A DNA stretch of 64,000 nt from Cenarchaeum symbiont of Oopsacas minuta (lineage in GTDB: Archaea; Thermoproteota; Nitrososphaeria; Nitrososphaerales; Nitrosopumilaceae): contig JAJIZT010000003.1 of assembly GCA_029948415.1 (NCBI GenBank), forward strand, positions 1 to 64,000, in the 5' to 3' direction. The notes under the pieces are model-generated. The model was not told the DNA's origin and ran no database searches. It saw only the letters and a list, made by a program, of their open reading frames with translations. A program made the translations under genes and the position numbers. Below are positions 26,421 through 35,785 of the stretch, one piece after another (the first letter of the stretch is position 1; each line of letters starts with the position of its first letter).

Positions 26421-26730
26421 ATGAATAGATGTCTGACATACAATGAATTGGAAGAATGTATGAGAGTTTATACAGAAAAGACGAATGAAACAATAGCAAA
26501 AATGGCGCATCAGATGGATATAATGAGTAAGGAAAACACACTTCTCCAGAATCGACTCGCATATTATGAAACCCCAACTCTCTACACGCTCATTTGAATA
26601 TCTAAAAAAACGTAAAAAACGCAAGGCAAGAGAAAACGGCGAATCACCCTCCACCAAAAAAAATCAGGCGGCAGTCTATCTAGAGCCTTTGAAGGTTGAA
26701 CAGAACCTGTTCTTGTCATATATGCGATAG
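26421..26730 (+). pseudogene. IS66/ISNCY-like transposase N-terminal remnant
   Basis: The first frame (26421-26597, 58 codons) ends in a coiled coil ENTLLQNRLAYYETP, the hallmark preceding the ENPHTPPS-type motif of IS66-like transposases. One frameshift later it continues as SFEYLKKRKKRKARENGESP and STKKNQ, again typical of the basic linker in that family, to a stop at 26728-26730. Nothing of the catalytic domain remains. An open frame on the other strand (26382-26657) is a shadow. Confidence 0.6.
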
Positions 26731-26801
26731 ATTACCTAATGTATGGAATTGATGAATCAATACGATCTAGAATTATAATGAACTAGAAACATAATCATAC
26801 C

Positions 26802-27182
26802 ATGGATAATGGACACATAATCATACCAAAAGATCAGATGCCGTCACTACCATCTAATTTCAAAGTAACAAAACTTGGATGGCCAAAAAAATCAATCCGG
26901 CAGTATAGATATGGCAGATTGCACATACGTGAATACAATGATCGATTCGAGGCTCATGTTGACAAGATAGACCCAAAGATAGATCCATTGGGACATGTTG
27001 TACATGATGCCCCTGAAGTGCTTGCGATGATCGGCAGTGGAGTAACTACAGCTATAGTCACAGGAGCTGTTACATACAAAAAAACTGGATCAAAATTATT
27101 CTCTATAGTTGCAAGTATATCTACAGGACTAGCTGTGGCATATGTGGCAAAAAATATATGCGACAAGCAAAAGGAAATGTAA
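26802..27182 (+). CDS. Hypothetical membrane protein with glycine-rich TM segments
   Basis: A 126-residue protein. Residues 1-70 form a soluble, beta-rich domain (FKVTKLGWPKKSIRQYRYGR, then HIREYNDRFEAHVDKIDP). Two hydrophobic segments follow at about 73-92 and 98-117, with small residues spaced GSGVTTAIVTGAV, a glycine-zipper-like pattern that favours helix packing. It ends seven bases before the start of the UbiB gene, so they are likely co-transcribed; a shared role at the membrane is inferred from this. No family recognised. Confidence 0.65.
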   Translation: MDNGHIIIPKDQMPSLPSNFKVTKLGWPKKSIRQYRYGRLHIREYNDRFEAHVDKIDPKIDPLGHVVHDAPEVLAMIGSGVTTAIVTGAVTYKKTGSKLFSIVASISTGLAVAYVAKNICDKQKEM

Positions 27183-27188
27183 TGCCAA

Positions 27189-28742
27189 ATGTCAACAACG
27201 CTGAGAATGATCCATGTCTTTATTCTTCTACTTCCCGTATCACTTGCTCTCCGTAAAGATAGAAAAAAATGGATAAAAAAAGAATATGGATCTGAATATA
27301 TCAATAAAGCACAAAAAAATGCGCGCAGACTTTTGAATACATTTGTATCACTAGGTCCTGCATACGTTAAACTCGGTCAGTGGCTCTCCTCTCGAGCTGA
27401 TATACTTCCACAACCATACATGATCGAGCTTGCAAAACTGCAAGATGAGGTGCCTCCTGCACCATACGCGCAAATAGAAAAGATAATGCGGCATGATCTA
27501 GGAGAATCGTATCATAAATTAGAGCAGATAAACACAAAGGCTGTATCTGGAGCTTCACTTGGACAAGTATACCTAGCAAAGGTGGATGGAAAAGCAGTGG
27601 CAGTAAAAGTAAAACGACCAGGAATAGATAAAGTGATCAAAGAGGATATTGCCGTATTAAAGAGAATATTCCCAATAGCACTAAAATTCGTAGACCCAAA
27701 CTTGGGATTCTCTGCAAAAGGAATGCTAGAACAGTTTGATGAGAGCATACAAGAAGAGATGGATTACACAAAAGAGGCCAAAAACCTAAAAGAGATAAGA
27801 GACAACATCTCGGATCGCAATGATGTGGTAATACCTGCAGTATATGATGAGCTGTCCACAAAAAATGTGCTTACCATGGAGTACATTTCAGGAACAAAAG
27901 TAACTGATATCGAGTCCCTTGATCGTATGGGAATAGACCGACACAAGCTTGTACTTGATGTGCACAAGGTGTTTTTTAGAATGCTCTTATGCAACGCAAT
28001 ATTTCATGCCGATCCACACCCTGGAAACATATCTGTCACAAAAGAAGGTCATCTCATACTGTATGATTTTGGTATGGTAGGACGCATTGATGAGCAGACA
28101 CGTATGAAACTTGTACGACTATATCTTGCACTAGTAGAGAAAGATCCATCACGTACGGTACGTACAATGAACTCCCTTGGAATGCTCGCCCCAGATGCAA
28201 ATGCAGAGCTCATAGAACGCGCAATTGATCTTAGCGTGCAGGCTATGCACGGACAAAAGCCAGATCAGATGGAAGTTGAGAGCCTTTTAGAGATTGCAAA
28301 CAGAACCATGAGTCATTTTCCGTTTTTGCTACCAAAGAATCTTGCCTTGTATCTAAGAATGACCTCTATCATAGAAGGCATATACAAAACACATCAGATA
28401 GAGTTCAAGTTTGTAGAGTTGATGAAGCAGATACTTGTAGAGGAGAATCTCATGTATGAAGCATATGTAGGAGAGATAAGAACAACAGTAGAGACTTTTG
28501 TAAAGTCAGCTCAAGATATAATCTCTCTAGTACCAGAGCTAAAAAAATTCCTAAATGAGAATCGCCAAATGAGATACACAAAAAAACGTGATGCCATACT
28601 CTCAACATCTGTAATATCTGGGGCAGGTTTTGTTGGCTCATCGATACTGTATACATCGGATCAAATACTAGGAACTGTTGGAATGACAATTACAATTGTA
28701 TCTTTTGCTGTAATGCTTGTTAGAAAACGCACAAAGTTTTAG
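27189..28742 (+). CDS. UbiB/ABC1/ADCK-family atypical kinase
   Basis: A 517-residue protein with the family's special motifs: KLGQWLSSRADILP near 62 (the KxGQ inhibitory helix), SGASLGQVYLAK near 118 (replacing the P-loop), AVKVKRPG with the catalytic Lys, FHADPHPGNI near 276 and YDFGMVG near 293. Two C-terminal hydrophobic segments (about 470-487 and 492-510) anchor it in the membrane. Relatives act as ATPases in quinone biosynthesis or lipid homeostasis. The preceding small membrane protein is probably in the same transcript. It ends with a four-base overlap on the convergent coaBC gene. Confidence 0.9.
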   Translation: MSTTLRMIHVFILLLPVSLALRKDRKKWIKKEYGSEYINKAQKNARRLLNTFVSLGPAYVKLGQWLSSRADILPQPYMIELAKLQDEVPPAPYAQIEKIMRHDLGESYHKLEQINTKAVSGASLGQVYLAKVDGKAVAVKVKRPGIDKVIKEDIAVLKRIFPIALKFVDPNLGFSAKGMLEQFDESIQEEMDYTKEAKNLKEIRDNISDRNDVVIPAVYDELSTKNVLTMEYISGTKVTDIESLDRMGIDRHKLVLDVHKVFFRMLLCNAIFHADPHPGNISVTKEGHLILYDFGMVGRIDEQTRMKLVRLYLALVEKDPSRTVRTMNSLGMLAPDANAELIERAIDLSVQAMHGQKPDQMEVESLLEIANRTMSHFPFLLPKNLALYLRMTSIIEGIYKTHQIEFKFVELMKQILVEENLMYEAYVGEIRTTVETFVKSAQDIISLVPELKKFLNENRQMRYTKKRDAILSTSVISGAGFVGSSILYTSDQILGTVGMTITIVSFAVMLVRKRTKF

Positions 28743-30007
28743 ATCCTCTTTGCAATCTCTTTTACTATGAATGCAGCAATCTTTTCTTTGCTTTTATATC
28801 CTGATTTTTTAGATCCTCTACAATCGACAATAATCACCTCGTTTGATCTGGGGTTTTTTAGATAACGTACAGTACCAACATCGTTTGCCACGATCATGTC
28901 TGCTTTTGAGCTGTTTAACTTTACTTTTGCATTTTTTTCAAGAGTTGCAATAGAGACGCACGATTCGGCCTTGAATCCAACCAAAAACGTATCTTTTTGG
29001 ATATCTTTTATCCCATCGATTATCTTTGGGGTTTTTTCAAGTCTTAATACAAGGGATTTTTTTTTGCTAGAAATTTTGCCATCATACTGTCTCTTTGGTG
29101 TGTAATCTGACACAGCAGCTGCCATTATCACAATATCAAATTTCTTTATCTTTAATTGTGTATTTACAGCCTTTGCCATCTGAACTGAACTCTTGATCCT
29201 AGATAAAATAACACCCTCTGGTGGCTCATATGATGTCTCTCCGTATATGGCATTTACCTTTGCACCTGCTCGTAAAAGCTCGGTAATAATCCTAGTACCC
29301 ATCTCACCTGAGCTCTGATTTGTTATACTACGTACTGTATCTATACTCTCAGAGGTGCCACCTACTGTAACAAGCACACGTTTTCCACAAAGCAAACCTT
29401 TTGTTGCACCAAGCATCTCCATTACTTGCATTAGTATAACAGAGGGCTCTGATACCTTTGCTTTTCCTTCAATTATATCTGGTTGGGAAAATTTTATGTT
29501 ATTTGATTTTAAAAACGCAACATTTCTTTTTACGGCAATATTTTCATACATCGATGCATGCATAGCCGGACATACTAGTATCGGTATTTTTGCACCTAGA
29601 GCAACTGCAAGTACAGTAGGTATTGGATCATCGTCAATGCCGTTTGCAAGCTTGCCTAGAGTATTTGCCGTACATGGATATACTAAAACAATATCCGAGG
29701 TTTTCTTTTCGGCAATGCGTATGTGTTCTAGTGAACCAGTAAGCTTTGTTATCACGTTGTTACCAGTGGCCCACTTTAGATAATCTGGACGTAAGAGCTT
29801 CATGGCCGCCTTGCTTGCAACACAGGTAACATCTGCCCCGTGTCGCATCATCAACCTTGCAAGCTCTATCGCCTTGTATGCTGCAACGCTTCCAGCAACA
29901 CACAAAACTATTCTTCTCCCGGAAAGCTCTGAACCATATGTTCTAACAATGTCAAATGAGGGGTGTGATTCCCTACGAATCTTACTTTTTGCCAAGCTCT
30001 GCATCAA
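28739..30007 (-). CDS. coaBC: Bifunctional phosphopantothenoylcysteine synthetase/decarboxylase
   Basis: A 422-residue fusion. The N-terminal CoaC flavoprotein half starts near 30 with VLCVAGSVAAYKAIELARLM, has YPCTANTLGKLANGIDDDP near 110 and the ACPAMH-like CPAMHASMYEN near 140. The C-terminal CoaB half starts near 205 with RVLVTVGGTSESIDTVR and contains IVMAAAVSDYTP, the nucleotide-binding loop. It makes phosphopantothenoylcysteine and decarboxylates it on the way to CoA. Its start overlaps panB by 26 bases and it is the last gene of the CoA operon. The N-terminus may be a few residues shorter (start after residue 1). Confidence 0.93.
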   Translation of the reverse strand: MMQSLAKSKIRRESHPSFDIVRTYGSELSGRRIVLCVAGSVAAYKAIELARLMMRHGADVTCVASKAAMKLLRPDYLKWATGNNVITKLTGSLEHIRIAEKKTSDIVLVYPCTANTLGKLANGIDDDPIPTVLAVALGAKIPILVCPAMHASMYENIAVKRNVAFLKSNNIKFSQPDIIEGKAKVSEPSVILMQVMEMLGATKGLLCGKRVLVTVGGTSESIDTVRSITNQSSGEMGTRIITELLRAGAKVNAIYGETSYEPPEGVILSRIKSSVQMAKAVNTQLKIKKFDIVIMAAAVSDYTPKRQYDGKISSKKKSLVLRLEKTPKIIDGIKDIQKDTFLVGFKAESCVSIATLEKNAKVKLNSSKADMIVANDVGTVRYLKNPRSNEVIIVDCRGSKKSGYKSKEKIAAFIVKEIAKRI

Positions 30008-30818
30008 GCGCCTTTAATTCTGCTGAATCCATAAGATACGAATTTTCATCGTTGGGAAATATTCCATCTTGTACGTCTTTGCAGTATCTGCCCAAAGCCT
30101 CAGATATCTCTCTATCCAAGTATCTTTTGATAAATCTAGTATTGATCTTTTCATACATACCAAGCATATCCTGTGTGACTAGAACCTGTCCGTCGCATTT
30201 TGGTCCAGAACCTATGCCTATAGTGGGAACGGGAATTCTCTCGGTGATGATATTAGCTGTCTGCGCGGCAACCATCTCTAGAGTCAGTGCAAATATTCCA
30301 GCTTGTGCAAGTTTGTCTGCATCTGCAATTAGATCCAATGCAGACTCTTTTGTCATGCCGTGTGCAGTATACCCTGCATTCATAGTTGCAGTCTGTGGTT
30401 GCACTCCAATGTGCCCCATAACTGGTATTCCAGTCTCTACCAACTCGCGCACTATTGGAACTATATGAGCACCACCCTCCACTTTTACTGCATCAGCACC
30501 AGCAGAGATGAGCATTCCCGCGTTACGTACTGCCTCTTGCAATCCGGGTTGATATGACATAAACGGCATATCTGATACTATAAGGGCATTCTTTCTTGCA
30601 CGACTGACGGCTCTAGTAAAGAGACACATTTGATCCATCGTAACTTTTGTAGTATCATCGTATCCAAGTGCTACCATGCCTGCACTATCTCCCACAAGTA
30701 GTATGTCTATACCAACAGCATCACACATAGATGCAAATGTATGATCAAAACTTGTCAGCACTGTTATTTTTTTACCAGTATTTTTTACTGCAACAATATC
30801 CATTATAGATTTATGCAA
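29982..30818 (-). CDS. panB: 3-methyl-2-oxobutanoate hydroxymethyltransferase (PanB)
   Basis: A 278-residue TIM-barrel enzyme. LVGDSAGMVALGYDDTTKVT near 41 binds the substrate and metal, AGADAVKVEGG near 106, MGHIGVQPQTA near 134 and IGIGSGPKCDGQVLV near 206 are PanB hallmarks. It makes ketopantoate from ketoisovalerate and methylene-tetrahydropterin, the first committed step to pantothenate. It overlaps its upstream neighbour by eight bases and the downstream coaBC by 26. A panE gene for ketopantoate reduction is not in the cluster. Confidence 0.93.
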   Translation of the reverse strand: MHKSIMDIVAVKNTGKKITVLTSFDHTFASMCDAVGIDILLVGDSAGMVALGYDDTTKVTMDQMCLFTRAVSRARKNALIVSDMPFMSYQPGLQEAVRNAGMLISAGADAVKVEGGAHIVPIVRELVETGIPVMGHIGVQPQTATMNAGYTAHGMTKESALDLIADADKLAQAGIFALTLEMVAAQTANIITERIPVPTIGIGSGPKCDGQVLVTQDMLGMYEKINTRFIKRYLDREISEALGRYCKDVQDGIFPNDENSYLMDSAELKALDAELGKK

Positions 30819-31578
30819 AATCTCCTGCCCTCCTTTTCAATCCCAAATATGTCCTCTTTATACTAGATGCAAGAGATGCTTTATTGTCAAACTCATCTAT
30901 GATCTTTTCCAATGCCGATCTATTACGTTTAGATAAAATCTTACATTGTGCAACAAGCAAGGCAGTACTACGTGTGAGATTATCCACTATGGTAATGTCT
31001 GCATCTTGTGCTGTCCTTGAGAGTGGATTTAGATCTATGGCTATCACAGTCTTACCGGCAGCCTTTAGGGCAGATGTCCTATCTCCATCCTCGAGTGAGA
31101 CTAGTACTAGGTCAGATACTGCGATGCCACGTCTATCCACTGTTGCGCGCGCCGAATCTAATCTAGATAGACGCACCGACGAATTTAGGTCAGCACCTAG
31201 GACATCACTAGCTCCGTATCGCACAAGTCTCTTTGCTATCTTTTCTCTCCTATTCATGCCAGAATAAAAGACGTTTACCTCTAATCTTGCTCTAGAAATC
31301 TTTGAGAGTGCGACCATCTCTCTTCCGCACAAAGCTGCCACATTCCCATTTACAGATATGATCGGATGTGAGGCAAGAAGCATTGCAGATACTGCCGCAC
31401 GGCAGGATTTTTTTGATTCAATACTAGTCTTTTCTCCCAACATATAATCAAAGGCCTCACCCCTTCCATGGGCAAGAAGACCTTCTTTTGCGACAAGTCC
31501 AGCATCAAATCCTTTGACAAGTTTTTCTCGAATCAAAAGCGATGTTGCACGAGGATGCGTCTTTGGTATTCTAGCCAT
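30811..31578 (-). CDS. 4-phosphopantoate--beta-alanine ligase (archaeal PPS)
   Basis: A 255-residue protein of the DUF137 family. PKTHPRATSLLIREKLVKGF at 5-24, AHGRGEAFDYMLGE near 36 and SVNGNVAALCGREMVALS near 73 are typical. Archaea phosphorylate pantoate first and then ligate beta-alanine with this ATP-dependent enzyme, replacing the bacterial PanC/CoaA order. It sits between the pantoate kinase gene (eight-base overlap) and panB, completing the archaeal route. Confidence 0.9.
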   Translation of the reverse strand: MARIPKTHPRATSLLIREKLVKGFDAGLVAKEGLLAHGRGEAFDYMLGEKTSIESKKSCRAAVSAMLLASHPIISVNGNVAALCGREMVALSKISRARLEVNVFYSGMNRREKIAKRLVRYGASDVLGADLNSSVRLSRLDSARATVDRRGIAVSDLVLVSLEDGDRTSALKAAGKTVIAIDLNPLSRTAQDADITIVDNLTRSTALLVAQCKILSKRNRSALEKIIDEFDNKASLASSIKRTYLGLKRRAGDFA

Positions 31579-32482
31579 TAGAGATTACCGGCGTAATGGT
31601 CTGCAGTCTTGCTCCATCATTATCTATCTGTGATCTTATCACTTGACATCCATCCAAGCGTTCTAGCGTTCTAGCTGCCAACTCTTTGATAGTAGGATCA
31701 ACCATTGCAAAGACGGTCTCACCAAAGAGTGCAACTCCACATTTTATTCCAACTTTATGTAGTGCATCAACTGCATATCTAATCTTTGGTGTCATTACCC
31801 CAATATGTTCAGCAAATTCTAAAGACATATCTTGAAAATCTAGCACACGACATTTTGATTGTACAAGTTTCTCCAACATTCTTCCGCCAAGACCATCTAC
31901 ACTCTCCAATCTTTCAGTGATAAATTTCTCAGTAGATACACGAGAGAAACATGCAATCACTATGCTTGAATCTGTCTGAATCTTTTCAACACAACCTATT
32001 CCAGGAGATCCAGCACGATATCTCATCTCAAAACCACCATGATATGCACCTAGTACATCACCTAGTCCAGTTTTACATTCTATATCGACTTTGTGTGCAA
32101 TGCCTGCTTCTTCTTCTTTTGTAAGTGGTGAACCAAGTGCCGCGTTTAGTGCTATCGAGAGAGAGAATGCAGCTGCTGCACTACAGCCAAAACCATATCC
32201 TACTGGTACTGTTATCTTGTGATCTATATTTACAAAACCCATATCGTATCTTTTACGATACTCATCTAGTATACTCTTTGAAACTTGCGTATCTGGAGAC
32301 GAATATCCTGAGACATTGATAGATTGACCCAAATTTGCTCCCATGTCTACCTCTACACTCGTACTCACACCATGCTGTATCGAAAATCCAGCACCAAGGG
32401 AACCTGTCTCTTCTATGCGATCGTTCTTCTTGGCCATAAAGAATCCAGTAAGGTGTGCAGGGCAGAATGCCTTTACTATCAT
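31571..32482 (-). CDS. Pantoate kinase (GHMP family)
   Basis: A 303-residue GHMP-type kinase. The N-terminus VKAFCPAHLTGFF and SLGAGFSIQHG are characteristic of archaeal pantoate kinase; the phosphate-binding loop is VPVGYGFGCSAAAAFS near 92, and the C-terminal GHMP strand-loop is KCGVALFGETVFAM near 255. It makes 4-phosphopantoate for the next enzyme. It is the first gene of the four-gene CoA operon (kinase, ligase, panB, coaBC), all overlapping. It is divergent from the AbrB-PhoU gene with 64 bases between. Confidence 0.88.
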   Translation of the reverse strand: MIVKAFCPAHLTGFFMAKKNDRIEETGSLGAGFSIQHGVSTSVEVDMGANLGQSINVSGYSSPDTQVSKSILDEYRKRYDMGFVNIDHKITVPVGYGFGCSAAAAFSLSIALNAALGSPLTKEEEAGIAHKVDIECKTGLGDVLGAYHGGFEMRYRAGSPGIGCVEKIQTDSSIVIACFSRVSTEKFITERLESVDGLGGRMLEKLVQSKCRVLDFQDMSLEFAEHIGVMTPKIRYAVDALHKVGIKCGVALFGETVFAMVDPTIKELAARTLERLDGCQVIRSQIDNDGARLQTITPVISNG

Positions 32483-32546
32483 AATTCAAGTTTAAATTTT
32501 GAGAAAAATATAAGAATATGTATTAAATAATATAAATTGGTATAAA

Positions 32547-33524
32547 TTGACTAAATATGTCAGACGTCTACAGCGTATCGGAAGTACCACAATGGTCTCA
32601 CTTCCAAAGGACTGGGTCGACAAAAACCATCTAGTAAAGAACACAGAGGTTGATGTGGATGTGGGGGTAAATTCAGTATCAATCACGACTAGAACAAGAA
32701 CTTGGCCTTCTAGCGAGATAGAGATAACATATCCTCCAATAAAAGATGAAAATATTGCAGCCTCGCTAACTGGTGCATATCTACTCGGATATGATGTTAT
32801 ACGGATACGATCAAAATCGGCTATACCAGCTGATGAGCGAGAAAAGATACGCAGCTCTATGAGACGTCTTGTTGGTATGGAGATTGTAGAAGAAGATGCT
32901 ACCACAGTGGATATGCAATTTCTTTTAGATGCTACTACGCTAAACCCACAAAAGATACTCCGTCGCATGAGTAATATCGTACTGGGAATGTTTGAAGATA
33001 TATCTAGATGTATCTCTAGTGGAAATAGATCAAATTTGTCAACAATGGAGAATAGAGACAACGAAGTAAATCGACAATATTTCCTACTTGTCAGACTAAT
33101 ACGTAGCACCATGGTGGACAAGAGACTTCATAGTGCGTTCAATCTAGAGAACATCGACATACTAGATTATAGAATAGCAGCACATCTTTTGGAAGATGCT
33201 GGCGACACAGTGGTACAGCTTGCAACTGCATTGCATGTAAGATCAACACCTGCCGCATATCTGAAAAAAATTCAAAATGTTATAGAAGGATTTGCAGATA
33301 TGGGAAAAAACATCATTGATGCTTTTGTAAGTAGTAATAGAAAAGAAGCCATAGTGGCAATAGCACAACACAAGGAATTTGAACGTAGAATGCAACACCT
33401 TCGTTCTTCAGTGTCGGGGGAAAAAATATCAGTTGATTATCTAGACCTGTTGTATCTTTTTGAACGCATAGAACGAGCATGGGCAGATATTGCAGATCTG
33501 ATAAAACCCGTGTATACAGACTAA
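32547..33524 (+). CDS. AbrB-PhoU phosphate-signalling regulator, paralogue 1
   Basis: A 325-residue protein from TTG. The N-terminal SpoVT/AbrB-like DNA-binding domain reads VRRLQRIGSTTMVSLPKDWV at 4-23. The rest consists of two three-helix PhoU-like repeats (with NRDNEVNRQYFLLVRLIR near 170, where acidic residues bind metal clusters). In archaea such proteins regulate phosphate transport operons. No transporter gene is adjacent. A second paralogue lies at 54691-55725 on the other strand. Confidence 0.85.
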   Translation: MTKYVRRLQRIGSTTMVSLPKDWVDKNHLVKNTEVDVDVGVNSVSITTRTRTWPSSEIEITYPPIKDENIAASLTGAYLLGYDVIRIRSKSAIPADEREKIRSSMRRLVGMEIVEEDATTVDMQFLLDATTLNPQKILRRMSNIVLGMFEDISRCISSGNRSNLSTMENRDNEVNRQYFLLVRLIRSTMVDKRLHSAFNLENIDILDYRIAAHLLEDAGDTVVQLATALHVRSTPAAYLKKIQNVIEGFADMGKNIIDAFVSSNRKEAIVAIAQHKEFERRMQHLRSSVSGEKISVDYLDLLYLFERIERAWADIADLIKPVYTD

Positions 33525-33578
33525 TCTTTGGTATACTTGGTCTTTACTAGTCTTGAATTTACCTATTCGTTTTGTGGT

Positions 33579-34490
33579 TTATAGTTCCATAGATTTTATG
33601 GCGTTTTTTACGTTATCTACTCCAGCATCAAACACAACTTTTTCTGCATCGTTTAATTCAAGTTCAATAATATCTATTATGCCCTTTCTACCAATTACTG
33701 CGGGAACACCAATGGCTACATTTGAATGACCATACTGACCATCAATACATGCAGAGACAGGAATGAGTTGTTTCTTATCATTGAGTATAGAGTCTGCAAT
33801 AGCCGATATAGAATTCCCTGGTGCATGTACGGTTGCACCCTTTAGCTCTATGATCTTTGCTGCAGATTTTTTTGTCTCATCTACAATCTCAGCTAGTTTT
33901 TCATCAGATAAAAGATATCGAAGCGGAACACCAGAGATTGAAGCATATCTTACAAGTGGTAGCATCTGTTCGCCGTGTTCGCTTATTACCATGGCACGTA
34001 TAGAATCCCTAGATTTTCCAGTTGCCTCGTGTATGTATTGTCTAAAACGGGACAGATCCAACATTCCTCCCATACCAATTATCTTTTTTCTGTCAAAACC
34101 TGATGCCTTGTAGGTAGCGTATACCATTGGATCTAGTGGGTTTGTAACTGGTATGATGATAGAATTTGGAGCATATTGTTTTATTTTCTTGGCAACATTG
34201 CTTACTATGGACGAATTTATCTTTAAAAGATCCATTCTAGTCATACCAGGTTTTCTTGGAGATCCAGCAACCACTACAACAATATCTGAATCTTTCATCT
34301 CTGAATAATCCGTAGAGCCACGTACATGAGAGTCGATGCCACGTTCTGAGAGCATTTGGTTTATGTCCATTGCCTCACCTCGAGGTAGACCGTCAACTAT
34401 GTCAAGTAATAGTATATCGCCCAAGTTTCGTAGAGCACAAAACATGGCAGCATCGCCGCCCACTTTTCCTGCTCCTACTATTGTAATCAT
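33579..34490 (-). CDS. mdh: Malate dehydrogenase (LDH/MDH family)
   Basis: A 303-residue NAD(P)-dependent dehydrogenase. [16 protein letters not shown] at 2-17 is the dinucleotide motif, with Asp at the second strand end (LLLDI). [18 protein letters not shown] near 75 carries the Arg that selects malate over lactate. [14 protein letters not shown] near 119 and [11 protein letters not shown] near 169 (catalytic His) complete the site. It interconverts malate and oxaloacetate in the TCA branch. Monocistronic, convergent with the AbrB-PhoU gene. Confidence 0.92.
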   Translation of the reverse strand: MITIVGAGKVGGDAAMFCALRNLGDILLLDIVDGLPRGEAMDINQMLSERGIDSHVRGSTDYSEMKDSDIVVVVAGSPRKPGMTRMDLLKINSSIVSNVAKKIKQYAPNSIIIPVTNPLDPMVYATYKASGFDRKKIIGMGGMLDLSRFRQYIHEATGKSRDSIRAMVISEHGEQMLPLVRYASISGVPLRYLLSDEKLAEIVDETKKSAAKIIELKGATVHAPGNSISAIADSILNDKKQLIPVSACIDGQYGHSNVAIGVPAVIGRKGIIDIIELELNDAEKVVFDAGVDNVKNAIKSMEL

Positions 34491-34728
34491 CTTGTTCGAT
34501 TATGTGTTATTTTTTTATTAATTAAACCTAACTCGGCAGTTTATGTAAAACTCTGCTTTAATGTTGAAAAATACAGTAATACCTAACAACCATTTGCATC
34601 GATGATATATTATTGGTATTTCATATGATATAGCAAAAAAGCTGCATTGATTGTAATAATCATCAACACTAAAACAAAACCTTTATCATCATTAATGAAA
34701 AATATCGTGTATCAACAGACTGTATAAC

Positions 34729-35349
34729 ATGAACATTGGAGTTGCAACCACACAAGGTAGACCATACTTTCGCATACTACAGATCTTAAAGGGATCTTGC
34801 ATACGATTCAATTCTATTTTACCAAAAGACATTACATCATATGATGGCATAACAATCACAACCAAATCTGAATCACCAAAACATAAAAATTCGATATATT
34901 ACGAGGAGATATTCGATAAACATCCGACCATAGTACTAGGATATTTGGCTAGATATCTACAACAGCCGTATGGCGATGAACATCTTGTGATGGGAATTGA
35001 TCCCGGAAGACGAATCGGTTTGGCTATCTTTTATCGTGGAGTGGAAATTGAGAGCTCTGTATACCAGTCAGTGGACAAACTTGTATCTCATCTAGCTATA
35101 GTTCTTGCTTGTCTACGAGCTAGGAAAAAAACTATACGAATAGGATGTGCACATATGGGATCTGCCAAAAGAATCGCCGATGCATTAAACTCTAAATCTT
35201 CTTCCACATTTGAAATAGAATTTATAGATGAATACAAAACAACAATTCGTACAAAAAACCAAAATCAAGGAGGAAAAAGGGATAAACTCTCAGCCAAGTT
35301 TATATCGCAACGAGTAGGATATAGACACGAGCTAGTTACCCACCTTTAG
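34729..35349 (+). CDS. RNase H-fold protein resembling RuvC/YqgF
   Basis: A 206-residue protein. After an 85-residue N-terminal domain of unknown type there is LVMGIDPGRRIGLAIFYRG (residues 86-104), a first strand with Asp91 as in RuvC and YqgF. IGCAHMGSAKRIADAL near 138 and FIDEYKTTIRT near 165 (compare the D-E-R-x-T-T of YqgF) continue the fold, and a last acidic position could be Asp185 in KRDKLSAK. It may be a nuclease or an inactive RNA-processing relative. It is monocistronic, in an AT-rich region; bases 34491-34728 hold no gene. Archaea have the unrelated Hjc resolvase, so an independent role is likely. Confidence 0.6.
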   Translation: MNIGVATTQGRPYFRILQILKGSCIRFNSILPKDITSYDGITITTKSESPKHKNSIYYEEIFDKHPTIVLGYLARYLQQPYGDEHLVMGIDPGRRIGLAIFYRGVEIESSVYQSVDKLVSHLAIVLACLRARKKTIRIGCAHMGSAKRIADALNSKSSSTFEIEFIDEYKTTIRTKNQNQGGKRDKLSAKFISQRVGYRHELVTHL

Positions 35350-35483
35350 AAAAATTTTTCATATAAACTCTACAAAATTGAGAGCAACGCAAACATGAAT
35401 TATGACTATTATATGTGCATAATGTTTTGTATCAAAAATGATTAAACTTGTGCGATCACTTTTACATGATGTATCTCAAAACC

Positions 35484-35491
35484 CTTAAATA
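35484..35491 (+). promoter_or_regulatory. TATA-like box of the terminal oxidase operon
   Basis: CTTAAATA, 28 bases before the TTG start at 35519, the spacing expected for a leaderless or near-leaderless archaeal transcript. The preceding AAAAC could act as the BRE element. Confidence 0.55.
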
Positions 35492-35518
35492 GAAATATTC
35501 GACAACGTGATTTGAGAA

Positions 35519-35785
35519 TTGCTTAAAACAATATCGATCATATTTGCAATGTTGACATCTTTGATTATTGTATCTGTCCCTTTTGACGTGTTTGGCGCAG
35601 GAGATGAACCTGGAGAATATCTTGACCGCAAGGCTCAGATTTGGAATCTTTTCTTTAGAATGATGGTTGTTGCGTTTACTATAGGTGCCATAGTATCTGG
35701 AACTATTGTATGGCTTTGTTGGAGATTTAGAGAATCAAACAAACATGCAAAGCCTACAGAATATGAAGCAAAGGGAGAATGGTAA
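35519..35785 (+). CDS. Heme-copper oxidase subunit II, N-terminal membrane part
   Basis: An 88-residue protein from TTG. Residues about 1-26 are a signal peptide/TM (LKTISIIFAMLTSLIIVSVP), and about 44-68 a second hydrophobic helix (MMVVAFTIGAIVSGTIVWLC), ending in a charged tail. The short periplasmic linker GAGDEPGEYLDRKAQIWNLF resembles the start of a cytochrome c oxidase subunit II hairpin. It overlaps the CuA-domain gene by seven bases, so the membrane anchor and the CuA domain are encoded as two proteins. Confidence 0.7.
   Translation: MLKTISIIFAMLTSLIIVSVPFDVFGAGDEPGEYLDRKAQIWNLFFRMMVVAFTIGAIVSGTIVWLCWRFRESNKHAKPTEYEAKGEW

Noticed and set aside
26382-26657. Open frame of 91 codons on the minus strand
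   Set aside because: It runs antisense across the IS66-like remnant, has no recognisable domain, and its composition is that of a shadow frame.
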